Source: an uncultured Verrucomicrobiota bacterium
GTDB taxonomy: Bacteria > Verrucomicrobiota > Verrucomicrobiia > Limisphaerales > AAA164-E04
Length of the DNA: 54,641 bases
Reading direction: 5' to 3'
NCBI GenBank assembly: GCA_913061285.1
Contig: CAJXVR010000007.1
Location: 1 to 54,641, forward strand
Part shown: positions 17,558 through 26,097 of the stretch, piece after piece
Layout: every line of letters begins with the position of its first letter
Numbering within the stretch: the stretch's first letter is position 1
The notes under the pieces: model-generated
What the model was told of the DNA's origin: nothing
What the model saw: the letters and a program-made list of their open reading frames with translations, nothing else
Databases searched by the model: none
Made by a program: the position numbers and the translations under genes

Positions 17558-18987
17558 AACTCTTTCCACAGTCTCTGCGTTGGACCCTACAGCTGTGGCA
17601 CGGACTCCTTCTTTTCCTTGTCGTCACCGGGCTTCTAGCTGCGTTCTACTCCGTCGAACGCGAACAAGCTTGGATTCGGCTCGACCGTCAACTTCAGCGT
17701 TGGTCTCCCCGAATCTCTGATGCCTTCCATCAACAGCGCGCTCGCGCATTCAATTCCTCTCCAGACTCTTGGAAAACGAATTGGCTTCAGGAACTCGATC
17801 TGCAAGCAGACCTAGCTCCGTTCTTTGAGCCAGAAGGAGATACCAAAGCATACTATGCAATCTGGGATCCCCGCGGAAATATCCTCACCTTTTCTGCAAG
17901 CGCACCGTTTCCTATTCCTTTTCCCCGGAGAGATCGCAGCTCGTCCCGTTTTAGAACGCGAGACAATCACAGGGAGTTTCACCATATACTTCCTGAAGGA
18001 ACAACCGTCCTTGTCGGTCTACCGCTCGCCCCCCATGAGACGAGATTCCAATCACTTGGTCTCAAACTCATCGGAATCGGAACTTCGGTTTTGGCGCTGA
18101 GCCTTCTCGGAGGCTGGTGGATCATTAGCCGATCGCTTCGTCCGATCGCTCATATCAGTAGCACCGCTCAAGCGATCTCCCAGGGAAAACTTCAGGAACG
18201 AATTCCCATCAAAGTAACCGAGAGCGAGCTGGGACAGCTCTCTCAAACCCTCAATGACACTTTTCGCCAACTGGAGAACGCCTTCGCTCAACAAGTACGT
18301 TTCACCGGTGATGCCTCGCACGAACTTCGCACACCCATTTCAATCATTCGATCCAAAACGCAGCTCACCCTTAGCCGGGATCGAAGCGTCGCCGAATACC
18401 GAGAAGCCTTGGAACTTTGCCAACGCAACGCGGAACGGATGGGAGACCTCGTGGAATCCCTTCTTGAGTTGGCGAGAATCGACTCAGGGGAGGCGAGAAT
18501 CACGCCCACGAATTTCGATCTCATTCAGGTCGCTAAGGCAGCCCGAGAACTGGTCCTTCCGCTTGCCAATGAATCAGAAATCAAGATTCAACTACCTCAA
18601 GGATCTTGCGCCGTTCTAGGTGTCCCTGGCTGGACGCAACAAGTGATTTCAAATCTGCTCATCAACGCGATCCGTTACTGTCCAGGAAGCCACTCGATCA
18701 CCATGACCCTTGAGGAAAACAAGGCGACCGCAGCCCTCCATGTGGTCGATGCGGGCCCGGGGATTCCTCCGGAAGATCTAGAGCACATCTTCGAGCGCTT
18801 CTTCCGTGTCGACAAGGCCCGCGCCCGAAACCAAGGGGGTTCCGGCCTGGGCCTTGCCATTTGTAAGGCCTTGATGGAGGCTCAGAACGGTGCTATCAAG
18901 GCAAAAAGCGAATGGGGTAAGGGAAGTCAATTCACCCTCAGACTGCCCCTCTGCGACCCTCCGCGCGAAGAGAAAACAACGAGCTAG
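17554..18987 (+). CDS. Membrane sensor histidine kinase (CusS/QseC-like)
   Basis: 477 residues. Membrane helices at about 13-33 and 170-190 enclose a periplasmic sensor loop of about 135 residues. A HAMP domain (SRSLRPIAHISSTAQAISQG) leads to the HisKA box DASHELRTP with His256, then the N-box (ISNLLINAIRYC), G1 (DAGPGIPPEDLEHIFERFF) and G2 (GGSGLGLAICKAL). The sensor loop is rich in His, Arg and Phe but has no obvious Met cluster of the CusS kind, so the signal cannot be stated. It is co-translated with the regulator before it. The likely regulon is the divergent YHYH operon. Confidence 0.94.
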   Translation: MKLFPQSLRWTLQLWHGLLLFLVVTGLLAAFYSVEREQAWIRLDRQLQRWSPRISDAFHQQRARAFNSSPDSWKTNWLQELDLQADLAPFFEPEGDTKAYYAIWDPRGNILTFSASAPFPIPFPRRDRSSSRFRTRDNHREFHHILPEGTTVLVGLPLAPHETRFQSLGLKLIGIGTSVLALSLLGGWWIISRSLRPIAHISSTAQAISQGKLQERIPIKVTESELGQLSQTLNDTFRQLENAFAQQVRFTGDASHELRTPISIIRSKTQLTLSRDRSVAEYREALELCQRNAERMGDLVESLLELARIDSGEARITPTNFDLIQVAKAARELVLPLANESEIKIQLPQGSCAVLGVPGWTQQVISNLLINAIRYCPGSHSITMTLEENKATAALHVVDAGPGIPPEDLEHIFERFFRVDKARARNQGGSGLGLAICKALMEAQNGAIKAKSEWGKGSQFTLRLPLCDPPREEKTTS

Positions 18988-19005
18988 AATCAAACTCTCA
19001 CTAGC

Positions 19006-19899
19006 ATGTTTTTCTTAATTCCAGTTGGAGTTGACTACCGGACAGATCGATGGCCAATCGTCACGTTCTCGATCATTGGATTGTGCACCGGATTGTATTT
19101 GTTGGGAGTCTACCTTTTCGTCGAACAGATCGGCACCATCAATCAGCTGAGTGATCCCATGATCGACCGTTTTGGTCTCGTTCCCAACCGAGCGACTCCA
19201 ACGACCTGGGTCTCGCACATGTTTCTCCATGCAGGCTTCCTCCATCTTCTAGGAAATATGGTCTATCTCTTTTTATTCGGAGCCGTGATTGAGGACATGA
19301 TCGGACGCGTGAAGTTCGCAGCGTTCTTCTTGATTGGCGGTCTGGCTGCCGCAGCAGTTCACATTATTTTCTCGGCACCTAGTTCTGCCGACATCCCCAT
19401 GGTCGGAGCCTCAGGAGCCATTTCATCGTGTGTGGGTGCCTTTGTCATATTGCAGCCTCAAACGCAGGTTCAATTTCGCTATTTTCTCTGGCTTTTTATT
19501 CCCTTCCTTAACGGCGAATTCACCCTCCCGTCGTGGCTGGTTATTTCGTTTTGGTTTCTCAAAGACGTCATAGGATTTGTTGTCAATACCATCAATCCTC
19601 ATGCGGGCGGTGGAATCGCATTCGGAGCCCACATCGGCGGTGCGATTGCAGGACTAGTGATCGCTGTAGGCCTCCGAGCCATCCAATCCAGCTCGAGGAA
19701 AAATAGTCGTAAGGATATGGACTCAGAACCTTCGATGGACCATCGCTGCATCTACGTCCAGCAGGATGGACAGAAGCTGGGCCCCTATTCTCCCAAGGAA
19801 ATTCGGTCGATGCTCCAAGTATCCGCCCTCTACCCAGAGTCGTACTATTGGCAAGAGGGCATGACAGAGTGGCAGTCTCTCGATAAATACCGCGACTAA
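19006..19899 (+). CDS. Rhomboid-family intramembrane serine protease with C-terminal GYF_2 domain
   Basis: 297 residues. About residues 1-230 form the rhomboid domain with six or seven membrane helices. Catalytic Ser136 is in GASGAIS and His209 in FGAHIGG; the oxyanion/structural motif HAGFLHLLGNMVYL is present. This dyad means a probable active intramembrane protease. Residues about 240-297 form a GYF_2-type domain (IYVQQDGQKLGPYSPKEI then YYWQEGMTEWQSL), thought to bind peptides. It starts 18 bases after the kinase stop and may belong to the same transcript. Substrates are unknown; a link to the two-component system would be inference from spacing only. Confidence 0.9.
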   Translation: MFFLIPVGVDYRTDRWPIVTFSIIGLCTGLYLLGVYLFVEQIGTINQLSDPMIDRFGLVPNRATPTTWVSHMFLHAGFLHLLGNMVYLFLFGAVIEDMIGRVKFAAFFLIGGLAAAAVHIIFSAPSSADIPMVGASGAISSCVGAFVILQPQTQVQFRYFLWLFIPFLNGEFTLPSWLVISFWFLKDVIGFVVNTINPHAGGGIAFGAHIGGAIAGLVIAVGLRAIQSSSRKNSRKDMDSEPSMDHRCIYVQQDGQKLGPYSPKEIRSMLQVSALYPESYYWQEGMTEWQSLDKYRD

Positions 19900-20641
19900 C
19901 ATTCACTCACTTCCGCACTGATCCCGCTACCGATAAGAACTTACAGTCCAACCAAAAGCAGCTGGCAGGCCACCTTTGGAAGGGGATGATGCACGACTTG
20001 GCTTCTCGGCTACGAACCCTCGCTAAACTCGTCGGATTCGTTCCGACTCTTTCTTTAATGATCACTGATGGTTTGAAGACAGAGTATCGGTTGCCGATCG
20101 TGTTTTTTTCGATCATCTTTCGCCTACATCTGACTCAACACCCAAACGCCTAACCTCCTGGTGCCAACGTTCAGGTCAACCCAGGCAGCAAGTGAAGACG
20201 TGATCCCAACTCACTCACCGGCTACGAAAGGTTCCCGAAGGTGGATCACCAACTCCACAGCCCGATCCTAATGATCTGACGTGACTGCTGGTTGGCTTGA
20301 CGTAATGAGCCGGGCGAAACCGATGGCGATGCAATCTCAATTCTACGTAGACCGGGCTCACCGACCGGTTTGGCGTGGCCTCGATTGCTGAGATTTCGGC
20401 GGATTACCTGAAGGCGAAAAAAGCCGATCGAGTCTTCTATGACGTCGTCCGGTGATCTTACGACTAGGGTGTCGATCGCACTTCGATCGATGCTAACAAG
20501 TGCTACCTCACGCCATGTCTTCGGGTCGACCGAAAACCTCGCCCAGATGTGTACAACAATCTCCCATATTCGCCTATCTAGGTTTCCTAAGACGCTTACA
20601 TTTGATTTGACTTTTTCCTACTCGCATTAACTCTTAGCGAC
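19900..20641. other. Gene-poor stretch with possible gene remnant
   Basis: 742 bases without a convincing gene. A stop-to-stop plus-strand frame of about 33 codons at 20351-20455 reads protein-like (FGVASIAEISADYLKAKKA) and may be the end of a decayed gene; I cannot name it. A weak hairpin with a T-run sits near 20086-20109. A TTGACT box occurs about 30 bases before the next gene, without a matching -10. No tRNA or IS ends were seen. Confidence 0.5.
20086..20109 (+). terminator. Possible terminator after the rhomboid gene
   Basis: ATCGG-TTG-CCGAT (20086-20098) followed by CGTG and seven T (20103-20109). The stem is only five base pairs and lies about 190 bases beyond the rhomboid stop, so this is a weak call. 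Confidence 0.3.
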
Positions 20642-23077
20642 GTGAATCCCGACGCACGATGTTTAACCCCAAGCATATTCAAGCGTAAGGTTACCTGCAA
20701 TCTGGTGTTTTGTTTAGGTTTCATTTTTGCGTTCTTAGGCAAAACACAGGAGATCCCAATCACATATCCGGGTGATGTCGATCACTTGGCTTTTCGCGCA
20801 GTTGAAAGACGGGAGAATGATTGGCTTGTGTTGATGCTGCGTGAGGGACTCTCCCCAAATTTGCGAGCAAGCGATGGGACCACCTTACTCATGTATGCAG
20901 CTCTTCACGGTGACGCTGAGGGCGTGCATATTCTCTTGGAAGCCGGAGCTGATCCCAATCTTGCGAATGACTATGGAGCTTGCGCTTTAATATGGGGTGC
21001 AGCGGATGTCGATAAGGTCAGGTATCTCATTCTTAAAGGTGCTGAAGTAAATGTACAATCGAGACCAAGTCGGCCTAGCGCCACTCCTTTGTCCGCTGCC
21101 TCTAGTCACACTGATGGAGCTGATAGTGTCGCTTTTTTACTCAAGGCAGGTGCTGACGATTCGATTAAGGCAAGAGATGGATTACCCTTTGAATTAGCGG
21201 CTAAACATGGCTGCTTGGAATCAGTAAAGATCTTTCTCAATTACTACAAAAGGAATGGCCGTAGCGATCTTCCCCTTAGACAAGCACTGGCAAATGCCAT
21301 TGGCTATGGTCATAGTGATGTTGCTTCCTATATATTGAACTGGGATGGTTCAGAGAATTTGGACGAAGAGACTTTGAATCAAGGGTTAAGTGAAGCAATT
21401 TGGTATCCGCTACCTTCCTTGGCTCAAGATTTGATAAATAGAGGGGCAAAGGTCTCGGACTTGATTGGAGCAGCATTCTCCGACGTGGAATGGGATACCA
21501 ATCTATTGAAGACGTTGATAGATCGGGGAGTGGATTTGAATAAAACTGCGTATTTTGGTCTTAACGCATTGGATCTCTTGAATCTCCGTGGCTTTAAAAA
21601 ATCAGGGCAATTGCTGTTAAATGAGGGCCTAGAACCTTCTTTAACCCCCAAGAAGCGTTTGATACCTGACAATTCTGTTCAACTTACTGATGAAAACCGT
21701 TCAGGCATTGTCAAAACCGCGGTCAGTAAGAGTCTTGACCTGCTTTTTCAGAGTTCGGATTTATTCTTAAAAAACAAAAAGAACTGCACATCCTGCCACC
21801 ATCAGGATCTCCCTGCTATTGCAGCGTCTATTGCCTCGACACGAGGTGTTGAAGTTCAACACGCGTCCTGGGATAGAATTGTAGCGAGACAGTGGAAACG
21901 TCATAGACGTGGACAAAGCGCAAATGCTTATGATCGGTCACGTGGATTTAGTGGCGATCCATCCAAAGCAACTGGATACCTTCTTTGGGCTTGGTCCGCA
22001 CAGGGTTTACCTGCCAATTCTGTCACGAAGGCAGGAGTCTGGTATTTGGCTGGCAGCCAGTTGCCAGACGGGCAATGGCACGGGCATAGTCCGCGGATGC
22101 CAATCCAGGATGGGGCTCATCAAGGAACTGCCCTATCGCTGAGGGCACTCAAGTCGTATCCCTTGCCAGGAAGAGAGGAAGAGATGCTTGAGCGCATTGA
22201 TCGCGCACGGCTTTGGTTGGAAAAACATCCTGGAGACATTCATACCCATTCAGCGTTTCGCTTACTGGGATTGGCTTGGGCCGAAGCAGAACCAAACGTT
22301 CTAGAAGAGGGAATGCTGGACCTTACAGAAACTCAAAATGCCGACGGCGGATGGTCACAATTGGAGACGTTACCGAGCGATGCCTGGGCAACAGGGTTAG
22401 CCCTGTTAGCACTTCAGGCTGCTGGGATGAATGTTGACAGTGATGTCTATACCCAGGGAGTTCAGTTTCTGCTCAATACTCAGTTTGAGGACGGATCTTG
22501 GTTTGTTTACAGCCGTTCAGATCCTTCTATCCCGCACTTTGACAGTCAGTTTCCATTTGGTAGACATCAATGGATTTCGGCAGCCGGAACGGCGATGGCG
22601 GCTGCCAGCCTTGCGCTTTCATTAGACCCCGTGGTTGATCAACGAATTAGAGATTCCCAAACTGTAGAAACCATCAATTCGAATTATCTCATGAACCAGC
22701 GCTCCACAGAGTCCGGTAACGGCTTATTATTCGAATTTGACGGAACTCGGACGGTTGATTTTGAGCAGGATATTCGCCCGCTGCTGGAGACTTCTTGCTT
22801 GGACTGTCATGACACTCAAATGAATAAGGGGGAATTCAAAATGACCGATCGTAACTCGATTATCATTGGTGGAAGGAGCGGCAGGGCCGCCATCGAGCTT
22901 GGTCAAGGCGCTAAAAGCCTCTTGGTACGCCACGTTACCGATCAAATAGAAGACATGGAAATGCCCCCTTTGGTTAAGCGTAAAAACTATCCAAAACTAA
23001 CACCCGATCAGGTCCAAAAACTAATCACCTGGATTGATGAAGGAGCGGAATGGCCGGAGGGAATCACGTTGGAGTAG
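20642..23077 (+). CDS. Ankyrin-repeat / alpha-toroid / cytochrome c fusion protein
   Basis: 811 residues, GTG start. A basic segment and hydrophobic helix (about 16-33) suggest export. Ankyrin repeats run from about 45 to 345 (DGTTLLMYAALHGDAEGVHI and LLEAGADPNLANDYG are typical). A CTSCHH heme-type motif (Cys382, Cys385, His386) opens a squalene-cyclase/prenyltransferase-like alpha-toroid (about 395-680) with QLPDGQW, NADGGWSQ and FEDGSWFV repeats. The C-terminus (about 700-811) is a planctomycete-type cytochrome c domain: FEQDIRPLLETSCLDCHD (Cys719, Cys722, His723) and a later MPP. This is a periplasmic, probably diheme protein of unknown reaction. Sampled lines show 22/60 and 28/60 G+C with many T-ending codons, unlike neighbours, and the gene is flanked by gene debris, so transfer is likely. 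Confidence 0.8.
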   Translation: MNPDARCLTPSIFKRKVTCNLVFCLGFIFAFLGKTQEIPITYPGDVDHLAFRAVERRENDWLVLMLREGLSPNLRASDGTTLLMYAALHGDAEGVHILLEAGADPNLANDYGACALIWGAADVDKVRYLILKGAEVNVQSRPSRPSATPLSAASSHTDGADSVAFLLKAGADDSIKARDGLPFELAAKHGCLESVKIFLNYYKRNGRSDLPLRQALANAIGYGHSDVASYILNWDGSENLDEETLNQGLSEAIWYPLPSLAQDLINRGAKVSDLIGAAFSDVEWDTNLLKTLIDRGVDLNKTAYFGLNALDLLNLRGFKKSGQLLLNEGLEPSLTPKKRLIPDNSVQLTDENRSGIVKTAVSKSLDLLFQSSDLFLKNKKNCTSCHHQDLPAIAASIASTRGVEVQHASWDRIVARQWKRHRRGQSANAYDRSRGFSGDPSKATGYLLWAWSAQGLPANSVTKAGVWYLAGSQLPDGQWHGHSPRMPIQDGAHQGTALSLRALKSYPLPGREEEMLERIDRARLWLEKHPGDIHTHSAFRLLGLAWAEAEPNVLEEGMLDLTETQNADGGWSQLETLPSDAWATGLALLALQAAGMNVDSDVYTQGVQFLLNTQFEDGSWFVYSRSDPSIPHFDSQFPFGRHQWISAAGTAMAAASLALSLDPVVDQRIRDSQTVETINSNYLMNQRSTESGNGLLFEFDGTRTVDFEQDIRPLLETSCLDCHDTQMNKGEFKMTDRNSIIIGGRSGRAAIELGQGAKSLLVRHVTDQIEDMEMPPLVKRKNYPKLTPDQVQKLITWIDEGAEWPEGITLE

Positions 23078-23232
23078 AGAAAGGTGAACTATTGCGGTTA
23101 GGTCGGCGGTGGCACGTCTCGTGATTCAGGAATTCAGGCTAGCAGCCAGAGTTTTTCCTCTTCAAATTCTCGAATCTCGAGATGTTACCCAAACGCCTCC
23201 TTATGGCTTCGCATTGTCACACCCGTCATCTG

Positions 23233-23485
23233 TAACCTCAGCTGCCCAGGGTCGCGACGTGTTCCATGCCAGACATGTATGATCTCTACGTGTTCGTCGC
23301 TCTGATGAACTCGATCGAAGATTCGAACGGGCCGGCATGTAATCTGCCGAGCACCCCCCAGTGGTTCGTTTTCGAAAGATTGGGCCGATCTCTGGGAACG
23401 TGCTGAGAATGCCGACATGGTCAACGATCTCATTACCGATTCGAACAGCGGCATCGGGATCACCCTCTGCGATAAACCGAACCAA
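23233..23485 (-). pseudogene. ParE/RelE-family toxin remnant (frameshifted)
   Basis: The minus strand from about 23485 encodes VRFIAEGDPDAAVRIGNE then IVDHVGILSTFPEIGPIF, matching the N-terminal half of ParE toxins (Y-I-A-x-D-x-P-x-A-A). The frame then loses similarity, and the next reading frame continues with ARQITCRPVRIFDRVHQSDE then HVEIIHVWHGTRRDPGQL, which matches the C-terminal half (HVWHGxR is the family end). The frame change falls near 23358-23375. The first helix of the toxin is also missing a proper start. It is a dead gene unless the shift is a sequencing error, in which case a 5'-truncated toxin would remain. Confidence 0.7.
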
Positions 23486-23707
23486 GGGACTTGGACTCGG
23501 TCCGGCATTGTGAACGTGCGTTGTCCCTTTCTATTGGACGCTTCAATGCACGGGCCTCCCATATCCAGAACCGTCGTTCAACAGCCAAAGCAGCTCTTGT
23601 TTGGAGTGGCACCATCATCTCTGATAGGTGACCTCCCAGCTGCTAATGGTGACGTGGGGTTCATTTACGAAGTGACCCTCACTGAAAAGAAAGTTTTACG
23701 CTGCCCC

Positions 23708-23743
23708 TTGACATCTTTTCTTTTTCTACTAATACATTAGTAG
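23708..23743 (+). promoter_or_regulatory. Promoter with overlapping BlaI-type operator
   Basis: A perfect -35 TTGACA (23708-23713) is followed after 16 bases by TAATAC (23730-23735) as -10. The -10 lies inside an 8-2-8 inverted repeat, CTACTAAT-AC-ATTAGTAG (23726-23743), 15 bases before the BlaI start. BlaI/MecI repressors bind short palindromes of this size over their own promoters, and this one would block RNA polymerase directly. It departs from the classical TACA-N2-TGTA core. Confidence 0.85.
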
Positions 23744-23758
23744 CAATGGAATTGAGTT

Positions 23759-24133
23759 ATGGATCTTAACCGTCTCGGAAAAGTTGAATTGGAGATCTTC
23801 AAGATCGTCTGTCGCCTAGGCACTGCCTCTGTTCAAGACGTAATGGACGAGATCAATAAGGAGCGCAAGACTGCCTATACCTCGGTCATGACTCTCATGA
23901 AGAACCTTGCTGACAAAGGGTTCCTCAAGTTCGAACGCAGTGGCAAAAAGTATCTCTACAAACCCGATGTTGCACCCGAGTCCCTCCAACAGTCTCTTCT
24001 CGAACGAACGCTTGATCGAGTCTTTGAAGGCTCAAGCGTCGACCTCGTCCAATCGCTCGTCAATTCGGAGCGTATCTCGAAGGATGAGCTCAGCCAGATC
24101 CGCAGGCTTCTTGATGAAATGGATGAATCATGA
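23759..24133 (+). CDS. BlaI/MecI/CopY-family transcriptional repressor
   Basis: 124 residues, the usual length. The N-terminal winged helix (about 1-75) has LGKVELEIFKIVCRLG, ASVQDVMDEIN, the recognition segment TAYTSVMTLMKNLADKGFL and the wing GKKYLYKP. The C-terminal helices (80-124) dimerise in relatives. Known members are cleaved or released when the partner M56 protease senses a signal (beta-lactams for BlaR1). Its stop overlaps the M56 start as ATGA (24130-24133), the standard BlaI-BlaR arrangement, and a palindromic operator covers its promoter, so autoregulation is expected. No beta-lactamase gene is in the window. Confidence 0.95.
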   Translation: MDLNRLGKVELEIFKIVCRLGTASVQDVMDEINKERKTAYTSVMTLMKNLADKGFLKFERSGKKYLYKPDVAPESLQQSLLERTLDRVFEGSSVDLVQSLVNSERISKDELSQIRRLLDEMDES

Positions 24134-26091
24134 CACTTCCTTTTGACTCGCTCCCACGACTGGCTCTCTTCCTGTTTCAGGCAAATCTCGTCTGGGCTCT
24201 CGGCTTTCTGGTGAGTTACCCCCTGATGAAAGGAATGACACCAAAGACCCGCTACGCTGCTCAACTAGGGTTTCTCGCCGTGCTCCCCCTGTCCATTCTT
24301 ATCGCACTAGCACTCAACCATCCTATTGCCCGTTCCATCACTCAGCCCGTCACAGTTAGCATCTATTCAGGATCCGTCTTGCTTGAGGCCTTAGAAACTG
24401 AAACCGCAAACGCGCCCGTTAGCCGTCTTCATCTCACCGTCCGCTATGGCTTATGGGGCTCAGTAGCCTTGAGCATCCTGGGTGTCTTTTTTCTCTCGGC
24501 ACGATTCTGGACGAGATTCACCCAGCTCTTCATTCTCGAGGGCACGCCCCATCCTGAAATCCAAACTCGTTTGAATGAGTTTGCCCAAGAGCTAGGACTC
24601 CGCAAACCCATTCGGGTCCTCCTAGCCAGACTCAACGTCTCTCCTTTTAGCTACGGCTTCAGTAAGGCGAGAATCATCATGCCATCCCGCCTTCTCCAAG
24701 ACCTGTCGGAAAGGGACACAGATCTGATCCTACGCCATGAAATCCACCATATCCGGCGGCGAGATTTCCAAACTAACGTCCTGCAAAAACTGGTACGCAT
24801 CGTCTTTTTCTACAATCCTTGCGTTCACTGGCTCGATCGCTGCATCGAGCTCGATAGAGAGTATCTTTGTGATCAAGCCGTCCTCGCCACCAGTCACTGC
24901 TCCAAGCGACAGTATGCCGAACTTCTGGTGCGTGTTGCCGAGTTCGTCGCCAAGTACCCCATGCTTTCCCCCCAAGTCACCTTTCACTCAAAACAAACCC
25001 ATCTACGAAAGAGAATACAACAAATGAAACACAACGGCACCTTCCAGCCGGCCCCCTGGCGGACTGGACTTACCCTCGCTACTTTGACCCTCTCACTGAT
25101 CACAATTTCTCTCACGGGCTACGGAGAGAACGTCGGGAAATCTAAGCTTAAAAAGGCAAAGAAAGAGAAACTCACCTTCGAGATCGAAGACGACCAACTC
25201 ACGATCCGGCGCAACGGCGAGATCCACCGTTTCGAAGCGGACAGCCAAGAATACCAAACGCTCATTCAACAGTATGAACGCCTCCTATCTAAGGTTGAAG
25301 GCACTGCAACGGAACGGCCGATTGAAAACTCATCCGGCACACCTCCCTGGACAAACCTTGAAGCCTTCCCTGAGGAACGCTTACTGAGCCCAAATAGCGA
25401 AAGGCTTTCAAAACAACGATTGCGCCAGCCAGAGTCTAGCAGGCAGATTAACCAACGTCCTCGTGAACGATTCTCAGCGGGGAACAAGCGGCGCTCGAGT
25501 GTTCCACGAGTTCAGGAATCCCTCCTACCAAAGCCAACCCAGAATCAATTCGCGAACAGCCAACTCCTACCGGGCGAACGACCTGATCGCTCCAAGAACA
25601 GGAGTCACCCACGAGAACAACTTCAAAGAGAACGACTCTTAATCGAGGAGATGAGGCAGGAGCTACAGCAGCACCAACAAGAAATCGCGCAGCACCAGCA
25701 GGAACTCCAAGAGCAACTGGCCCGGCAGAACGAGCAGATCCAACGAAGGATCCAACTGAACCAGGAATCGCATCAACGTCTCATGATGAAACAGAAACGG
25801 CTCTTGGCTGATGTCACAACACAGGCGTCCCGCGCGAACCAGAAAGCGCTAGCGAACGCCGATCGTGCCAAGAAGACTCAAATGCAGGTGCTTCGGCTCA
25901 AAGAAGCGCTCGCCTCCGAAGGCATCATCGACCCCAACGCTGAAGAAATGGAGATTGAGCTCTCCGACGACCAGCTCAAAGTCAACGGAGAGATCCAAAA
26001 CAAAGCCCTCCTTAAGCAGGCCCAAGAGATCCTAGACCACGGCAAGCAAACAAACGCCAACCGCACTTTCAAACTAAGAGAACATCGATAA
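24130..26091 (+). CDS. M56-family (BlaR1-like) membrane metalloprotease with coiled-coil tail
   Basis: 653 residues. N-terminal membrane helices (about 12-32, 40-62, 105-125) surround the M56 peptidase domain with zinc motif HEIHH (His203, Glu204, His207) and the downstream Glu ligand in LDREYLCDQAVL. A further helix follows at about 313-330. The C-terminal half carries no penicillin-binding domain. It has a small beta segment (LTFEIEDDQLTIRRNGEIHRF), repeated almost at the end (MEIELSDDQLKVNGEIQNKA), and between them a charged linker and a Gln-rich coiled coil (about 495-600). In BlaR1 the external domain senses beta-lactam; here the sensor is different, so the signal is unknown. It is coupled to the BlaI repressor by a four-base overlap. 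Confidence 0.9.
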   Translation: MTLPFDSLPRLALFLFQANLVWALGFLVSYPLMKGMTPKTRYAAQLGFLAVLPLSILIALALNHPIARSITQPVTVSIYSGSVLLEALETETANAPVSRLHLTVRYGLWGSVALSILGVFFLSARFWTRFTQLFILEGTPHPEIQTRLNEFAQELGLRKPIRVLLARLNVSPFSYGFSKARIIMPSRLLQDLSERDTDLILRHEIHHIRRRDFQTNVLQKLVRIVFFYNPCVHWLDRCIELDREYLCDQAVLATSHCSKRQYAELLVRVAEFVAKYPMLSPQVTFHSKQTHLRKRIQQMKHNGTFQPAPWRTGLTLATLTLSLITISLTGYGENVGKSKLKKAKKEKLTFEIEDDQLTIRRNGEIHRFEADSQEYQTLIQQYERLLSKVEGTATERPIENSSGTPPWTNLEAFPEERLLSPNSERLSKQRLRQPESSRQINQRPRERFSAGNKRRSSVPRVQESLLPKPTQNQFANSQLLPGERPDRSKNRSHPREQLQRERLLIEEMRQELQQHQQEIAQHQQELQEQLARQNEQIQRRIQLNQESHQRLMMKQKRLLADVTTQASRANQKALANADRAKKTQMQVLRLKEALASEGIIDPNAEEMEIELSDDQLKVNGEIQNKALLKQAQEILDHGKQTNANRTFKLREHR

Positions 26092-26097
26092 TCCCAT

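Larger units (their letters stand above)
23078..23758. other. Gene-poor stretch before the BlaI gene
   Basis: 681 bases without an intact gene. It holds a frameshifted ParE/RelE-like toxin remnant on the minus strand and, at its right end, the promoter and operator of the BlaI-M56 operon. I recognised no antitoxin gene in 23490-23700 on either strand. Confidence 0.6.

Noticed and set aside
20351-20455. Short protein-like frame as a transposase remnant
   Set aside because: About 33 codons only; no DDE motif or terminal repeats were found, so no family can be claimed.
23185-23562. Intact 125-residue minus-strand gene
   Set aside because: Only its second half resembles ParE; the first half belongs to another frame, so it is a frameshifted remnant.
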